Part shown: positions 1 through 8,197 of the stretch, in pieces
How positions within the stretch are numbered: the first letter of the stretch is position 1
How the letters are laid out: each line of letters starts with the position of its first letter
From: JAWLAT01 sp041395325
Lineage (GTDB): Bacteria > Pseudomonadota > Gammaproteobacteria > Xanthomonadales > SZUA-5
Direction of reading: 5' to 3'
DNA length: 47,056 nucleotides
NCBI GenBank assembly: GCA_041395325.1
Contig: JAWLAT010000035.1
Location: 1-47,056, forward strand
Position numbers and translations under genes: made by a program
Notes under the pieces: generated by a model
Databases searched by the model: none
What the model was told of the DNA's origin: nothing
The model's input: only the letters and a program-made list of their open reading frames with translations

Positions 1-651
1 CTGGCCCACACCGCCGTAGCGCGGCGAGTCGTCGACCTGCCACACCGTCTGCGACCAGGATCCTCGGCGCTGCTCGCTGGGCACCTCGACCCAGTCCCAG
101 CGATGCTGGCCACGGTAGGCCAGTGTGCGCTCGGGTTCATAGGTCCAGTCCTGCCGCCAGTGCTTGGTGACGAAGGGTTCGGAAATCGTGCCGTCCTCCT
201 GGACGATGCGCATGACCAGCAGATGCTGCAGCACGATCTGCTCACCGTCGTCGGCCAGCACGTAAACCTTCTCGGTGCCCCAGCTCTGGTACGGCCGGGT
301 GGGCTGGTGACCGGCCACGAAACCGGCCACCTCGATGAAGTCGAAACTGGCCCGGTACTCGCCGGCCATCGCCAGGATGGCGCGACGATCGCGCTCGAAG
401 CTGGACAGTCCCGGAGCCTGCAAGGCTGCCCAGTCAGCTGACGGCGTCTGCAGCAGGGTCAGTGGCTCGCCCTTGCTGCTGCCGCCACGCGGCGCCATCT
501 CGCTGCCCTCCGCGAACGGCCAGGCAAAGGTGTATTGACGCTGGGCCGTTGCCGCTCCCCTCTCCTGCCCGTCCTCGTAGGCCAGTGCCGAGCTGGTCAT
601 GGCCAGCATGCCGGCGCCGACCAGCGCCCATCCAAAACGATTCATACGCAT
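1..651 (-). CDS. DUF6607 family secreted protein (3' end outside window)
   Basis: The frame is open from an ATG at 651 to the window edge (217 codons seen, C-terminus missing). The N-terminus, MRMNRFGWALVGAGMLAM followed by a small-residue stretch ending SALA, is a Sec signal peptide, so the product is exported. AGGAG lies 6 nt before the 651 ATG; a second in-frame ATG at 645 is possible. The Trp/Tyr-rich body (SWGTEKVYV, KHWRQDWTYE) matches my memory of the DUF6607 family, which is commonly found next to haem-type TonB receptors. The receptor gene lies immediately upstream on the same strand (93-nt gap), so a shared iron/haem role is likely, but no biochemical function is known to me. Confidence 0.8.
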   Translation of the reverse strand, partial: MRMNRFGWALVGAGMLAMTSSALAYEDGQERGAATAQRQYTFAWPFAEGSEMAPRGGSSKGEPLTLLQTPSADWAALQAPGLSSFERDRRAILAMAGEYRASFDFIEVAGFVAGHQPTRPYQSWGTEKVYVLADDGEQIVLQHLLVMRIVQEDGTISEPFVTKHWRQDWTYEPERTLAYRGQHRWDWVEVPSEQRRGSWSQTVWQVDDSPRYGGVGQ

Positions 652-744
652 TGCTCTCTCCTGCTTGCAATTGGCGGTCGGACTGCGGCTCGAACCGCGG
701 CCAGACCTCGATCAGCTGTTGCTGTTGGCGCTAGCCAGCGCGGC

Positions 745-3006
745 TCACCATTCCAGACTCAGATTGACGGCCAGGCTACGACCGGCGCGGGTGTAACGGT
801 CCAGCGTCGGATCCGTGGCCAGCCGGCCCTGCACGTCGGCCCAGGTCCAGTAGCGTCGATCGGTCAGATTGAACAGCCCACCGTCCAGACGCAGGCGCTC
901 GCTGACATGCCAGGTCGCCAGCAAGTCCAGCACCGAATAGCCGGGCGTTGCGAACAGCGTGTCGCTGTCCAGCCGGCGCTTGCGCTTGGCCGAGGTGCTG
1001 ACCAGATCCACTTCGAGCTGCCCACTGCGATTGCGCCAGCCCAACCCCAGCACCAGCGTGTCCGGCTCGACGCTGTTCAGTGGCATGGCAATGGTGGTGA
1101 CATCGCCCTTGGCGTGCGCAAAGGCCGCATTCAAGCGCCAGGCACTCAGCGCATCGGACCAATGCCCCAGTTCCAGAGCAGCACGGGCCTCGAAACCCTC
1201 GATCCGCACGTCGTCGAGATTCTGCGACTGGAACAGCAGCAGGCCGGTCTCCGGGTCCACGCCAATGGCGAGCAGCGACTCAATGAAATCGTCGTAGTCG
1301 TTGCGATAGGCCGTCAGGGTCAGGAAGCCCCAGTCGCCGTGACCACGCAGACCCAGCTCCACGCCACGACTGGTTTCGGCCCGCAGGTCCGGATTCGGCA
1401 ATGCGGTGTAGCCGAAGGCGAAGTTGGTGAAGCCCAGATTGACGTCGTTGAAGGGCGGTGGCCGGAAGCCCTCGGCGTACTGGGCGTGCAGCGACCAGGT
1501 GTCGCTGAGTCGATAGACCGAACCCAACTTGGGCGAGAGCTCGGAGACGCTCAAATCAGTCACCGGCACGCCAGGGTTGTCCTCGAGGAAGATATCGTCG
1601 AGCTGCGGTTCCAGCTCGTAACGGTCGTAGCGCAGCGCCGGAATCAGCGTCAGGCGGCCGTCCAGCCATTCGATCCGATCCTGCAAATAGAGCCCGAGTT
1701 CGCGGCTCTCGCTGCGCGGAAAATCGCGCACAGGAAAGACATCAGGCAGCACGATGTTCGTGACGGCGCCGGTGCGAGGGTCGCGCTGGAAGCCGTCGCG
1801 CAGCTGATCGGTGTCGGTGTGCTCAAGGTCGATGCCGTAGACCAGCCGATGCGCCGCCCCGCCGGTGCTGAAGTCGCTGCGCGCGGTCAGCTCCAGGCCG
1901 CGAACACGCTGATCGAAGTCAAAGCGACGGTAGCGTTCGGCCGGCGTCGCGCCAGCCGCCGACAGCGTGCTGCGCTGCTCAAAGGTCAGCTGGCGGTTGT
2001 CGCTGCCCTGGGTGTAGAGCTGGAGGCTGCCCTGATCGATGAAACCCAAAGGCGCTCTGAGCTGATAGTCCAGCGACACACGCCGACGCTCGGCCCGATC
2101 CTCTGCACGCAGATCGTCGGTGCGAATCTGTGATGGACCCAAGGACTGCGTTCTCCGTGCCGACAGCACTTCTGTGTCGGTTCTGGCGATGCGGCCATCG
2201 AAGCTCAGGCGCAGGGCGTCACCGTCCCGCAGGCTGTAAACCAGCTTGGCCAGCACACTGTCATCGGCAGTGTCCTGCGGATTGGGCCGCGTGCGGGTGC
2301 TGTCCGGCGCGTCGATCTCACCCTGGTTGTCCGGTTCGTGACCACGCCGATGGCTGCTGTGAAACAGCATGGACCAGTCACCCTGCCGCAGCACGGTGGT
2401 TTGACCCACGTTGCGGCCATGATCGACGTCCGAGTAGCCCACAGAGGCGCGCCCATAGAGAACCTCGTCCGGACCCGCCAGATAGTCCAGGGGATCCTTG
2501 GTCACGAAGCTGACCACGCCACCCAGCGCATCGCTGCCGTAGAGCGTGGAAGACGGGCCACGCAGAATCTCGACCTGCTTGAGCGTGCTCACGTCGATGG
2601 CGTCGCGACCGGCCGAGGAGAAACTGCCGATGGCGAAGGCGTCGTTGATCGACACACCGTCCACTTCGATGGCGACGCGGTTGCCGCCCAGTCCACGAAT
2701 GCGGATGTCGCCATAGCCGAAGCGGTTGACGTCATTGCCCACCGAGACGCCGGGCTCGTAGCGAAACAGATCGCGCAGATCGGCGGTGACGCGGCGACGA
2801 ATCTGTTCCTCGTCGATCATGCTGACGGTGGCGCTGGCAGCGCCCACCGTCTCCTCGCTCTGCCGTCCACTGACCACGATTCGGTCGAGCGTTTCCGGTT
2901 CGGCACGCGGGTCTGGCTCCGGGGCAGCGAGTGCTGACGTGGTGGCACCGGCCAGAAGACTGAACCGCAATGCGCTGGCAAGCCGGCACGGGAAGGGTCT
3001 GCGCAT
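745..3006 (-). CDS. TonB-dependent receptor, haem/haemoglobin type
   Basis: Outer-membrane TonB-gated transporter of 753 aa. It has a signal peptide (MRRPFPCRLASALRF through SALAAP), a TonB-box region near LDRIVVSG, and a plug domain containing RIRGLGGNRVAIEVDGV and VEILRGPSSTLYGSDALGG. The barrel ends in the terminal aromatic LSLEW typical of outer-membrane proteins. EGFRPPPFNDVN (about residue 510) and NPDLRAETS (about 540) correspond to the FRAP and NPNL boxes of haem/haemoglobin receptors, which supports haem as ligand; the exact ligand is inference. The frame extends upstream to 3096, but the ATG at 3006 sits directly before the signal peptide. Its ribosome site is weak (GAGAT). A Fur-like palindrome lies 20 nt upstream, and DUF6607 follows. 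Confidence 0.9.
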   Translation of the reverse strand: MRRPFPCRLASALRFSLLAGATTSALAAPEPDPRAEPETLDRIVVSGRQSEETVGAASATVSMIDEEQIRRRVTADLRDLFRYEPGVSVGNDVNRFGYGDIRIRGLGGNRVAIEVDGVSINDAFAIGSFSSAGRDAIDVSTLKQVEILRGPSSTLYGSDALGGVVSFVTKDPLDYLAGPDEVLYGRASVGYSDVDHGRNVGQTTVLRQGDWSMLFHSSHRRGHEPDNQGEIDAPDSTRTRPNPQDTADDSVLAKLVYSLRDGDALRLSFDGRIARTDTEVLSARRTQSLGPSQIRTDDLRAEDRAERRRVSLDYQLRAPLGFIDQGSLQLYTQGSDNRQLTFEQRSTLSAAGATPAERYRRFDFDQRVRGLELTARSDFSTGGAAHRLVYGIDLEHTDTDQLRDGFQRDPRTGAVTNIVLPDVFPVRDFPRSESRELGLYLQDRIEWLDGRLTLIPALRYDRYELEPQLDDIFLEDNPGVPVTDLSVSELSPKLGSVYRLSDTWSLHAQYAEGFRPPPFNDVNLGFTNFAFGYTALPNPDLRAETSRGVELGLRGHGDWGFLTLTAYRNDYDDFIESLLAIGVDPETGLLLFQSQNLDDVRIEGFEARAALELGHWSDALSAWRLNAAFAHAKGDVTTIAMPLNSVEPDTLVLGLGWRNRSGQLEVDLVSTSAKRKRRLDSDTLFATPGYSVLDLLATWHVSERLRLDGGLFNLTDRRYWTWADVQGRLATDPTLDRYTRAGRSLAVNLSLEW

Positions 3007-3025
3007 GGATATGATCTCAAGACTC

Positions 3026-3046
3026 GAATACGAATCATTCTTGTTC
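3026..3046 (-). promoter_or_regulatory. candidate Fur box upstream of the haem receptor
   Basis: A 21-bp imperfect palindrome with arms GAATACGAAT and ATTCTTGTTC around a single central C (8 of 10 arm positions pair). Its AT-rich GAATnATTC core is like Fur operators. It sits 20 nt upstream of the receptor start codon, the usual place for iron repression. Aligned to the 19-bp Fur consensus it matches about 10 positions, so this is suggestive only. Confidence 0.45.
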
Positions 3047-3232
3047 GCGTTCGAGGCGAAATCAAGCGCCAATAGGAAGAGCCGGTCAATTCCCAATTGC
3101 TTCAGCCACGTCGAATGGACCGCCGAAGCGTCGGTGCTTCACGATCGGTGATTTGAGCGACGACCAGCGCTAGAACATCAGCACGTCGTAATGTGCCGCT
3201 GGTGAGCAGAAGTTGACGCAGTTCGCTTGAAC

Positions 3233-3248
3233 CATACGGGGGCGTATG
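3233..3248. promoter_or_regulatory. short palindrome in the divergent intergenic region
   Basis: CATACG-GGGG-CGTATG, a 6-bp perfect inverted repeat with a 4-nt centre, lies in the 319-bp divergent region between the haem receptor and the lipase-like gene. A TTGACG hexamer at 3213 could be a -35 element for the plus-strand operon, but the matching -10 is poor. Apart from this and the Fur-like site I see nothing else in 3007-3325. Function unknown; it may be an operator. Confidence 0.25.
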
Positions 3249-3325
3249 TCACGATTCGTCGCGCGCCGGATCAGTGCTCAACTGAATCTGCGCGGAACAA
3301 TCATCACGATCTGGGGAGGAAGACC

Positions 3326-4177
3326 GTGTTTCGAAGCATCCTTGCGCTCTGCATGGGCGTCTACGCCTGCGCGGCGGTGGCCAATACCGGTGTCGCCTTT
3401 GTTCATGGCACCGGCAAGCAAACCGACGCACTCAACGACTACTGGCAATCGGCCTTCGTCAATTCGGTTCGGCAGGGCTTGCCGAACCAGGCCAACTACA
3501 CCGTCATCAACTGCGATTTCGAGCAGTACATGTGGGACAGCCGCGCAGCGGGCTGCCTGGCCGGCCAGCTGACCACCTTCATCAACAATCGCGGCATCAC
3601 CGACCTGGTCGTCATCACGCATTCCAATGGCGGCAATGTGATGCGCTGGATCATGTCCAATCCCACCTGGGACAGCCGCTACCCCAACATCATCAGCAAG
3701 ATCCGTTGGGTCAACGCGCTGGCCCCGTCGAGCAAAGGCACGCCGCTGGCCGACGCCGTCATTGCCGGCAATGTCTTCGAAGCCGCGCTGGGTTGGCTGC
3801 TCGGTTACCAAAGTGACGCCGTGCGCATGCAGCAGGTCAGCTGGATGGCCTACTACAACGCCAACTACCTCTACGGCACCTCGGGTCGCCCGGCTTTGCC
3901 AAAGGGCTTCTGGTCGGTGGTCGGCACCGACGTGGAAACCGCGATCTGGGATGGCGACAGCTACTGCGGTGGCTACCACCTCAACCTTGGGCTGGAAATC
4001 ACCCAGGCGTGGCTGGACAGCTGCTCCGATGGCTTCCTCAACTGCTCCAGTCAGAACGGCGCCGGTACGGTGTGGTTCTACGACACCGCCCGAATGGCCG
4101 GCGGCGAGCCGCTCAGTCACAACCAGTCGCGTCGGGCCTGCTTTGGCCTGGACGTGATCCTGCGCAACGATCTGTGA
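3326..4177 (+). CDS. secreted lipase-like alpha/beta hydrolase
   Basis: 283 aa. I chose the GTG at 3326: GGGGAGGA precedes it by 5-6 nt, and the translation then begins directly with a signal peptide (FRSILALCMGVYACAAVANTG). The upstream in-frame ATG at 3227 would add 33 uncharged-poor residues before the signal and has no ribosome site. FVHGTGKQ resembles the oxyanion-loop strand of lipases, ITHSNGGN (Ser about 100) is the nucleophile elbow, and PLSHNQSR (His about 265) may carry the catalytic His. Six or more Cys suggest disulfides after export. The DUF4785 gene follows 18 nt later, so the two are probably cotranscribed. The substrate (lipid, ester or polymer) cannot be read from the sequence. 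Confidence 0.75.
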   Translation: MFRSILALCMGVYACAAVANTGVAFVHGTGKQTDALNDYWQSAFVNSVRQGLPNQANYTVINCDFEQYMWDSRAAGCLAGQLTTFINNRGITDLVVITHSNGGNVMRWIMSNPTWDSRYPNIISKIRWVNALAPSSKGTPLADAVIAGNVFEAALGWLLGYQSDAVRMQQVSWMAYYNANYLYGTSGRPALPKGFWSVVGTDVETAIWDGDSYCGGYHLNLGLEITQAWLDSCSDGFLNCSSQNGAGTVWFYDTARMAGGEPLSHNQSRRACFGLDVILRNDL

Positions 4178-4195
4178 TCGGGAGGGAGGCCCATC

Positions 4196-5419
4196 ATGAC
4201 CCGTTCAATTCTGTTCCTGACCCTGTTGTCACTCACCTCCGGCGCTGCAGCCGGCCAGTTGCTGCCCGCTGGCAGCCAGGACCTGGTGCCGCAGCGGCTC
4301 AGCGCGACGCAGCCCAAGGCCGTCCGTGCCCTGCCCAGCGAAGAACTGCATTACGCCTGGGCGCTGGAAGCCGACGCCAGTCTCAGTACGACCGCACCGC
4401 ACACCGCCGAGAGCCGCGAGTTCTGGGCGGACCACGACGCCGCCGACTGGCGGTCTGGCATCCGAATCCACACCACCCAGCCGGGCGCACTGGTGCGCAT
4501 CAGCCCGATCGGCACCCAGCGCTCGGCACTGCAACCGAGCGAGCTGATCGTCGAGCGGGATGGTCGTCGCTATGGCAACGCCAGCGCGCTGAGCAGTGTG
4601 GCCAGCGCCAGCGATCTGGCCGACGGCGCTGCGCCCTTCCCGGAAGGCACAACAGCCTTTCGCCTCAATGCCAGCCTGGGTGCGGGTGCATTCGCCCTGC
4701 AGGCGCCGACTGCCGACGGTCGCTACCTGGTCCATGTGTTCGAGCCCGACAGCAACGTGGTGCTGAAACTGCAGTCCGGACGCGATGCGCAATTGGCGGG
4801 TGACCCTCTGACGATTCGCGCGCAATTCGAGGAGTCCGGCCGACCCACTCAGCTGGACCGATTGGCCGGCGTGCTGACGGCCCCTGACGGGCGCAGCGTC
4901 GATCTGGCCTTCTCGCGTCAGCGCGACGGCAGCTATCTGGCCAGTGTACCGGCCCCGACCGCGGCCGACGTCGGTGGCCCCGTGCCATGGGAAGTGCACG
5001 CTTTTGGTGCCAAGGGCGAGGTTCTGCGCGACGCCAAGACGGCGGTCGGGATCACCAATCCGGTCGCGCGCCTGTCCGGCAGCGTGGAACATCTCCCGGT
5101 GCGAGCCCACGGCAACAATGTGGTGCTGCGTTTTGGTGTGGAGGCCGCCAGTGCAGGACGCTACCAGCTGACCGGAACCCTCTGGGGCACCAATGCTACC
5201 GGCCAACTCGTGCCGGTCGCCACGGCCCAATCGGCGAAGATGCTGAACGGCAACGACGGCATCGAACTGCAGTTCCTCGACGCGGTGATTGGACCGGCGG
5301 CCGTGCGCGCGCCTTATGAACTGCGAGATCTGCGCCTGCAGAATCAGGCCGACATGGGTCTGCTGGAACGGCGTGAACTGGCCTGGCGTTCGGACACCAG
5401 CAGCGACAGCGACAAGTAG
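4196..5419 (+). CDS. DUF4785 family secreted protein
   Basis: 407 aa, exported (signal peptide MTRSILFLTLLSLTSGAAAG). GGGAGG lies 8 nt before the ATG. The order of conserved segments fits the DUF4785 family as I know it from xanthomonads: SREFWADHD near residue 75, ALVRISP near 100, DGRYLVHVFEPDSNVVLKL near 180, a beta-sandwich-like middle (LTAPDGRSVDLAFSRQRDGSY), and a C-terminal ELRDLRLQNQADMGLLERR. The protein looks like stacked Ig-like beta domains with no catalytic motif. It follows the lipase-like gene by 18 nt; an accessory or chaperone role for that enzyme is possible but unproven. Confidence 0.8.
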   Translation: MTRSILFLTLLSLTSGAAAGQLLPAGSQDLVPQRLSATQPKAVRALPSEELHYAWALEADASLSTTAPHTAESREFWADHDAADWRSGIRIHTTQPGALVRISPIGTQRSALQPSELIVERDGRRYGNASALSSVASASDLADGAAPFPEGTTAFRLNASLGAGAFALQAPTADGRYLVHVFEPDSNVVLKLQSGRDAQLAGDPLTIRAQFEESGRPTQLDRLAGVLTAPDGRSVDLAFSRQRDGSYLASVPAPTAADVGGPVPWEVHAFGAKGEVLRDAKTAVGITNPVARLSGSVEHLPVRAHGNNVVLRFGVEAASAGRYQLTGTLWGTNATGQLVPVATAQSAKMLNGNDGIELQFLDAVIGPAAVRAPYELRDLRLQNQADMGLLERRELAWRSDTSSDSDK

Positions 5420-5425
5420 TGACCA

Positions 5426-5456
5426 GGGCCGGATCGCAGTCACCGCGATCCGGCCC
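5426..5456. terminator. bidirectional hairpin between convergent genes
   Basis: A perfect 12-bp stem (GGGCCGGATCGC with GCGATCCGGCCC) and a 7-nt loop sit 6 nt after the DUF4785 stop and 28 nt after the DUF6164 stop on the other strand. There is no clear T run on either side, so it may be a bidirectional terminator or an RNA 3'-end stabiliser. Confidence 0.55.
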
Positions 5457-5484
5457 GACTCAGCCGTTCCAGCGCAATCTGTGC

Positions 5485-5862
5485 CTAGCCTGCGTCGCGC
5501 AGTAGCGTCATCGGCAGCAGCGCCAGCATTCCCAGCAACAGCAGGATCGCCAGCCACGCAGCCAATGTGGCCAGCGGCTCTGCACGCAATTGACTCCACA
5601 GGTTCGGCGCCCTGCCCTCCTGCTGCAATCGCGCCCAGTCCGCTCGTGCCTGTTCGCCGCGCTCGGCCTGGTAGGCATCCAGCGCTGCGCGGGCCGCGGG
5701 AAAGTCGTCGGCCTGACGAAGCCAGATGGCTGCCGCAGAAATCCCCCATCGACCCGGTTCGGTGCGATACCAGGGCCAGCCATTCGCATCGAGCAGCGCC
5801 TCTACATCGGCGATCTCGTCGTCCGGCACATCCCGCAGGTTCAGCAGCAAGCGCGTCGTCAT
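5485..5862 (-). CDS. DUF6164 family membrane protein
   Basis: 125 aa. The N-terminal half (LLLNLRDVPDDEIADVEALL, then RTEPGRWGISAAAIW) is a small soluble domain that resembles a nucleotide- or metal-binding fold but has no catalytic motif I can name. One hydrophobic helix near the C-terminus (about residues 97-119, LAAWLAILLLLGMLALLPM) anchors it in the inner membrane. It starts 11 nt after the radA stop and is probably cotranscribed with it; DUF6164 next to radA is a pattern I recognise from related genomes. Function unknown. Confidence 0.8.
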   Translation of the reverse strand: MTTRLLLNLRDVPDDEIADVEALLDANGWPWYRTEPGRWGISAAAIWLRQADDFPAARAALDAYQAERGEQARADWARLQQEGRAPNLWSQLRAEPLATLAAWLAILLLLGMLALLPMTLLRDAG

Positions 5863-5873
5863 CGTGGTCTTCC

Positions 5874-7232
5874 TCAGCGTGAAAGCGCTTCGAGCGCGTC
5901 GCTGAGCCGCTCAATCGGGATGATCTCCAGCTCGCCGAAACGCCGCTTTTTCGGCGCATTGGCCTTCGGCACCAGCGCCTGCCGAAAGCCGTGCGCAGCT
6001 GCCTCCTTGAGTCGTTCCTCACCCTGCGACACCGGCCGGATCTCGCCGGCCAGTCCGATCTCACCAAAGCTGATGGTGCGCGCCGGCAAGGGCCGATCCC
6101 GCAGGCTCGAAGCGACGGCCAGCACGGTCGGCAGATCTGCCGCAGTCTCATTGACGCGGATGCCGCCGACGACATTCACGAACACATCCTGATCGGCCAT
6201 GCTCAGTCCGCCGTGGCGATGCAGCACGGCCAGCAGCAGCGCCAATCGATTCTGCTCCACGCCGACGGCCACCCGACGCGGATTGGACAGCGGCGAGCCG
6301 TCGACCAGCGCCTGAACTTCCACCAGCAGCGGCCGCGTTCCTTCGCGGGTGACCATGATGGCGCTCCCCGGCCGGTCAGTCTCCGCGCCACTGAGGAACA
6401 GCGCCGAGGGATTGGGGACCTCGCGCAGACCACGATCGGTCATTGCGAACACGCCGATCTCGTTGATCGCGCCGAAGCGATTCTTGATGCCGCGCAGAAT
6501 CCGCAGACGGCCGCCGCCGTCGCCCTCGAAATACAGCACCGCATCGACCATGTGCTCGAGGATGCGCGGGCCGGCAATGCCGCCCTCCTTGGTGACGTGG
6601 CCGATCAGAAACACGCTGATGCCCTGCTGCTTGGCAAAGCGGGTCAACCGGGCAGCACTCTCGCGCACCTGCGACACCGACCCGGGTGCGGCCGTCAGCT
6701 CACCGGTGTAGCAAGTCTGGATCGAGTCGATCACCAACAGTTGCGGCCGCTCCTGCGCCGCCGTGGCGAGGATCGCGTCCACGTCGGTCTCGGCCACGCA
6801 GCGCACGCCTGCGACGTCGGCGTCCATCCGCCCGGCGCGGGCCGCGATCTGACCCAGTGACTCCTCACCGGACACATACAGCACCTTGGCCGTGCGCGCC
6901 TGCGCCACCAGTACCTGCAGCAGCAACGTCGACTTGCCGATGCCCGGATCGCCGCCGATCAGCACCACCGAACCGGCCACAATGCCGCCACCCAGCACCC
7001 GATCCAGCTCTGCCAGTCCACTCGATTGCCGTGGCGCCCGATCGGCCGGCACGGCCGCCAGGTCCTCGACTTGTGCACTCCGAGTGCCCGCAAATCCGCC
7101 GGCGCGCGACTTCAGCGCCGGCTGCAGCTGCTCGGTCAGCGAGTTCCACGCCTGGCAATCCGGACACTGGCCGGCCCACTTGGGCTGGACGCTGCCGCAT
7201 TGGTCACAGACGTAGGTGGTACGGGGGGCCAT
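5874..7232 (-). CDS. radA: DNA repair protein RadA (Sms)
   Basis: 452 aa, normal length for the family. RadA is a RecA-like, DnaB-like ATPase that processes recombination intermediates by branch migration. Visible in order: an N-terminal C4 zinc finger (CDQCG then CPDC, residues about 9-26), Walker A GGDPGIGKST near residue 95, Walker B LLVIDSIQT, the family-specific KNRFG motif near residue 250, and a C-terminal Lon-protease-like domain (VNVVGGIRVNETAADLP). The start is ATG 7232, directly before the zinc finger. It is transcribed together with the DUF6164 gene and divergently from the nucleoside deaminase. Confidence 0.97.
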   Translation of the reverse strand: MAPRTTYVCDQCGSVQPKWAGQCPDCQAWNSLTEQLQPALKSRAGGFAGTRSAQVEDLAAVPADRAPRQSSGLAELDRVLGGGIVAGSVVLIGGDPGIGKSTLLLQVLVAQARTAKVLYVSGEESLGQIAARAGRMDADVAGVRCVAETDVDAILATAAQERPQLLVIDSIQTCYTGELTAAPGSVSQVRESAARLTRFAKQQGISVFLIGHVTKEGGIAGPRILEHMVDAVLYFEGDGGGRLRILRGIKNRFGAINEIGVFAMTDRGLREVPNPSALFLSGAETDRPGSAIMVTREGTRPLLVEVQALVDGSPLSNPRRVAVGVEQNRLALLLAVLHRHGGLSMADQDVFVNVVGGIRVNETAADLPTVLAVASSLRDRPLPARTISFGEIGLAGEIRPVSQGEERLKEAAAHGFRQALVPKANAPKKRRFGELEIIPIERLSDALEALSR

Positions 7233-7350
7233 TAGGTACCGACTCCGATGATCGGGATGTGGCTAAGGTGCGAGGGCCCTGCACCCCTCACTTGGTCGAA
7301 TTCATCCATAGCCTCCAGAATAAGTCATCCCGACCTCACGAAGCCTGCCC

Positions 7351-7908
7351 ATGTCCCTCGCCGTCGTCCTGCAACTCCCCGACTGGATGCCCGATCTGCT
7401 GCGCGGGCGTGAGCCCACGACTGACCCAGAGGCGCAGATGTCGCTGGCCATCGATCTGGCGCTGGCCAACGTCGACCAGGGCACTGGGGGCCCCTTCGGG
7501 GCGGCCATCTTCGATCACCGCGGCCGGCTGGTCGCCGCCGGCGTCAATCGGGTGGTGCCGCTGAACTGTTCGATCGCCCACGCCGAGATGATGGCCTTCA
7601 GCTTCGCCCAGCACCGCCTCGGCCGATTCCGGCTCAACGGCGATGGCCATCGCTACACGCTGGCCACCTCGGCCCAACCCTGCGCGATGTGCTTCGGCGG
7701 CAGCCTTTGGGCCGGTATCGACCGCATTCTGATAGGCGCCCGGGGTGAAGACGTGGAGCGACTGACCGAGTTCGACGAAGGACCGCTGCCGGCCGACTGG
7801 CCGGGCGAATTGGCCCGTCGCAAGATTGAAGTGCAGCGGGATCTGCTGCGCGAGCGGGCCTGCTCGGTCTTCGATCGATATAACGAGCGTGCCGGCAGCT
7901 TTTACTGA
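7351..7908 (+). CDS. nucleoside/guanine deaminase, CMP/dCMP-deaminase fold
   Basis: 185 aa. Zinc-dependent deaminase: His77 and Glu79 in IAHAEMM are the metal ligand and proton shuttle, and Cys111 and Cys114 in PCAMC complete the zinc site. The GGPFGAAIFD strand and the length fit the guanine deaminase / nucleoside deaminase branch (GuaD type) better than the tRNA-specific TadA, which is shorter and has a different C-terminus. It probably acts in purine salvage; the exact base is inference. It stands alone, divergent from radA, and converges on the minus-strand tRNA-like array. Confidence 0.85.
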   Translation: MSLAVVLQLPDWMPDLLRGREPTTDPEAQMSLAIDLALANVDQGTGGPFGAAIFDHRGRLVAAGVNRVVPLNCSIAHAEMMAFSFAQHRLGRFRLNGDGHRYTLATSAQPCAMCFGGSLWAGIDRILIGARGEDVERLTEFDEGPLPADWPGELARRKIEVQRDLLRERACSVFDRYNERAGSFY

Positions 7909-8032
7909 TTTCCGGAGCCTGGAAAAAGCGAATACCGGTCAATTAATCGGACACAAATCTACCTCCCGAATCATGGATACAGTCATAGCAACTGCCCATT
8001 TTTCAGGAAATCAATAAAAGCGCTCACCTCGG

Positions 8033-8106
8033 TGCCCGGGATGGGACTCGAACCCACAACAGACAGGATCTCAACCTGCCGCGTCTGCCAATTGCGCCAC
8101 CCGGAC
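8033..8106 (-). tRNA. tRNA-Leu-like (GAG) with short variable loop
   Basis: Folds as a complete cloverleaf of 74 nt. Acceptor GTCCGGG/CCCGGGC (7 bp), 3-bp Leu-type D stem with loop AATTGGCAGA, anticodon stem GCAGG/CCTGT with loop TTGAGAT (anticodon GAG at 8072-8070), variable loop CTGTT, T stem GTGGG/CCCAT with loop TTCGAGT. The discriminator is A73, the main LeuRS determinant. The 3' end continues CCG, so CCA is not encoded. Bacterial tRNA-Leu has a long variable arm; here it is 5 nt. This is the promoter-distal copy. A small CACC/GGTG hairpin and a TTTT run follow it and could end the transcript. Confidence 0.7.
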
Positions 8107-8113
8107 GTGTCCG

Positions 8114-8190
8114 TGGTGCCCAGGGTGGGACTCGAACCCACAACAACCGGTATCTGAGACCGGCGCGTCTGCCAATTGCGCCACCTGGAC
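8114..8190 (-). tRNA. tRNA-Leu-like (CAG) with short variable loop
   Basis: 77 nt including an encoded CCA. Acceptor GTCCAGG/CCTGGGC pairs fully (one T-G), D arm GCGC-AATTGGCAGA-CGC, anticodon stem CCGGT/ACCGG with loop CTCAGAT (anticodon CAG), variable loop TTGTT, T arm GTGGG-TTCGAGT-CCCAC, discriminator A73. All conserved positions (U33, G18G19, TTC of the T loop) are present, so it looks functional. The variable region is class I size despite a Leu anticodon and a Leu-like D arm. Spacers to both neighbours are exactly 7 nt (CGGWCAC type), which indicates tandem duplication. Confidence 0.75.
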
Positions 8191-8197
8191 GTGACCG

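Noticed and set aside
4229..6175. 648-aa open frame on the minus strand
   Set aside because: Spans the DUF4785 gene, the hairpin and part of radA in a wrong frame; clearly a shadow.
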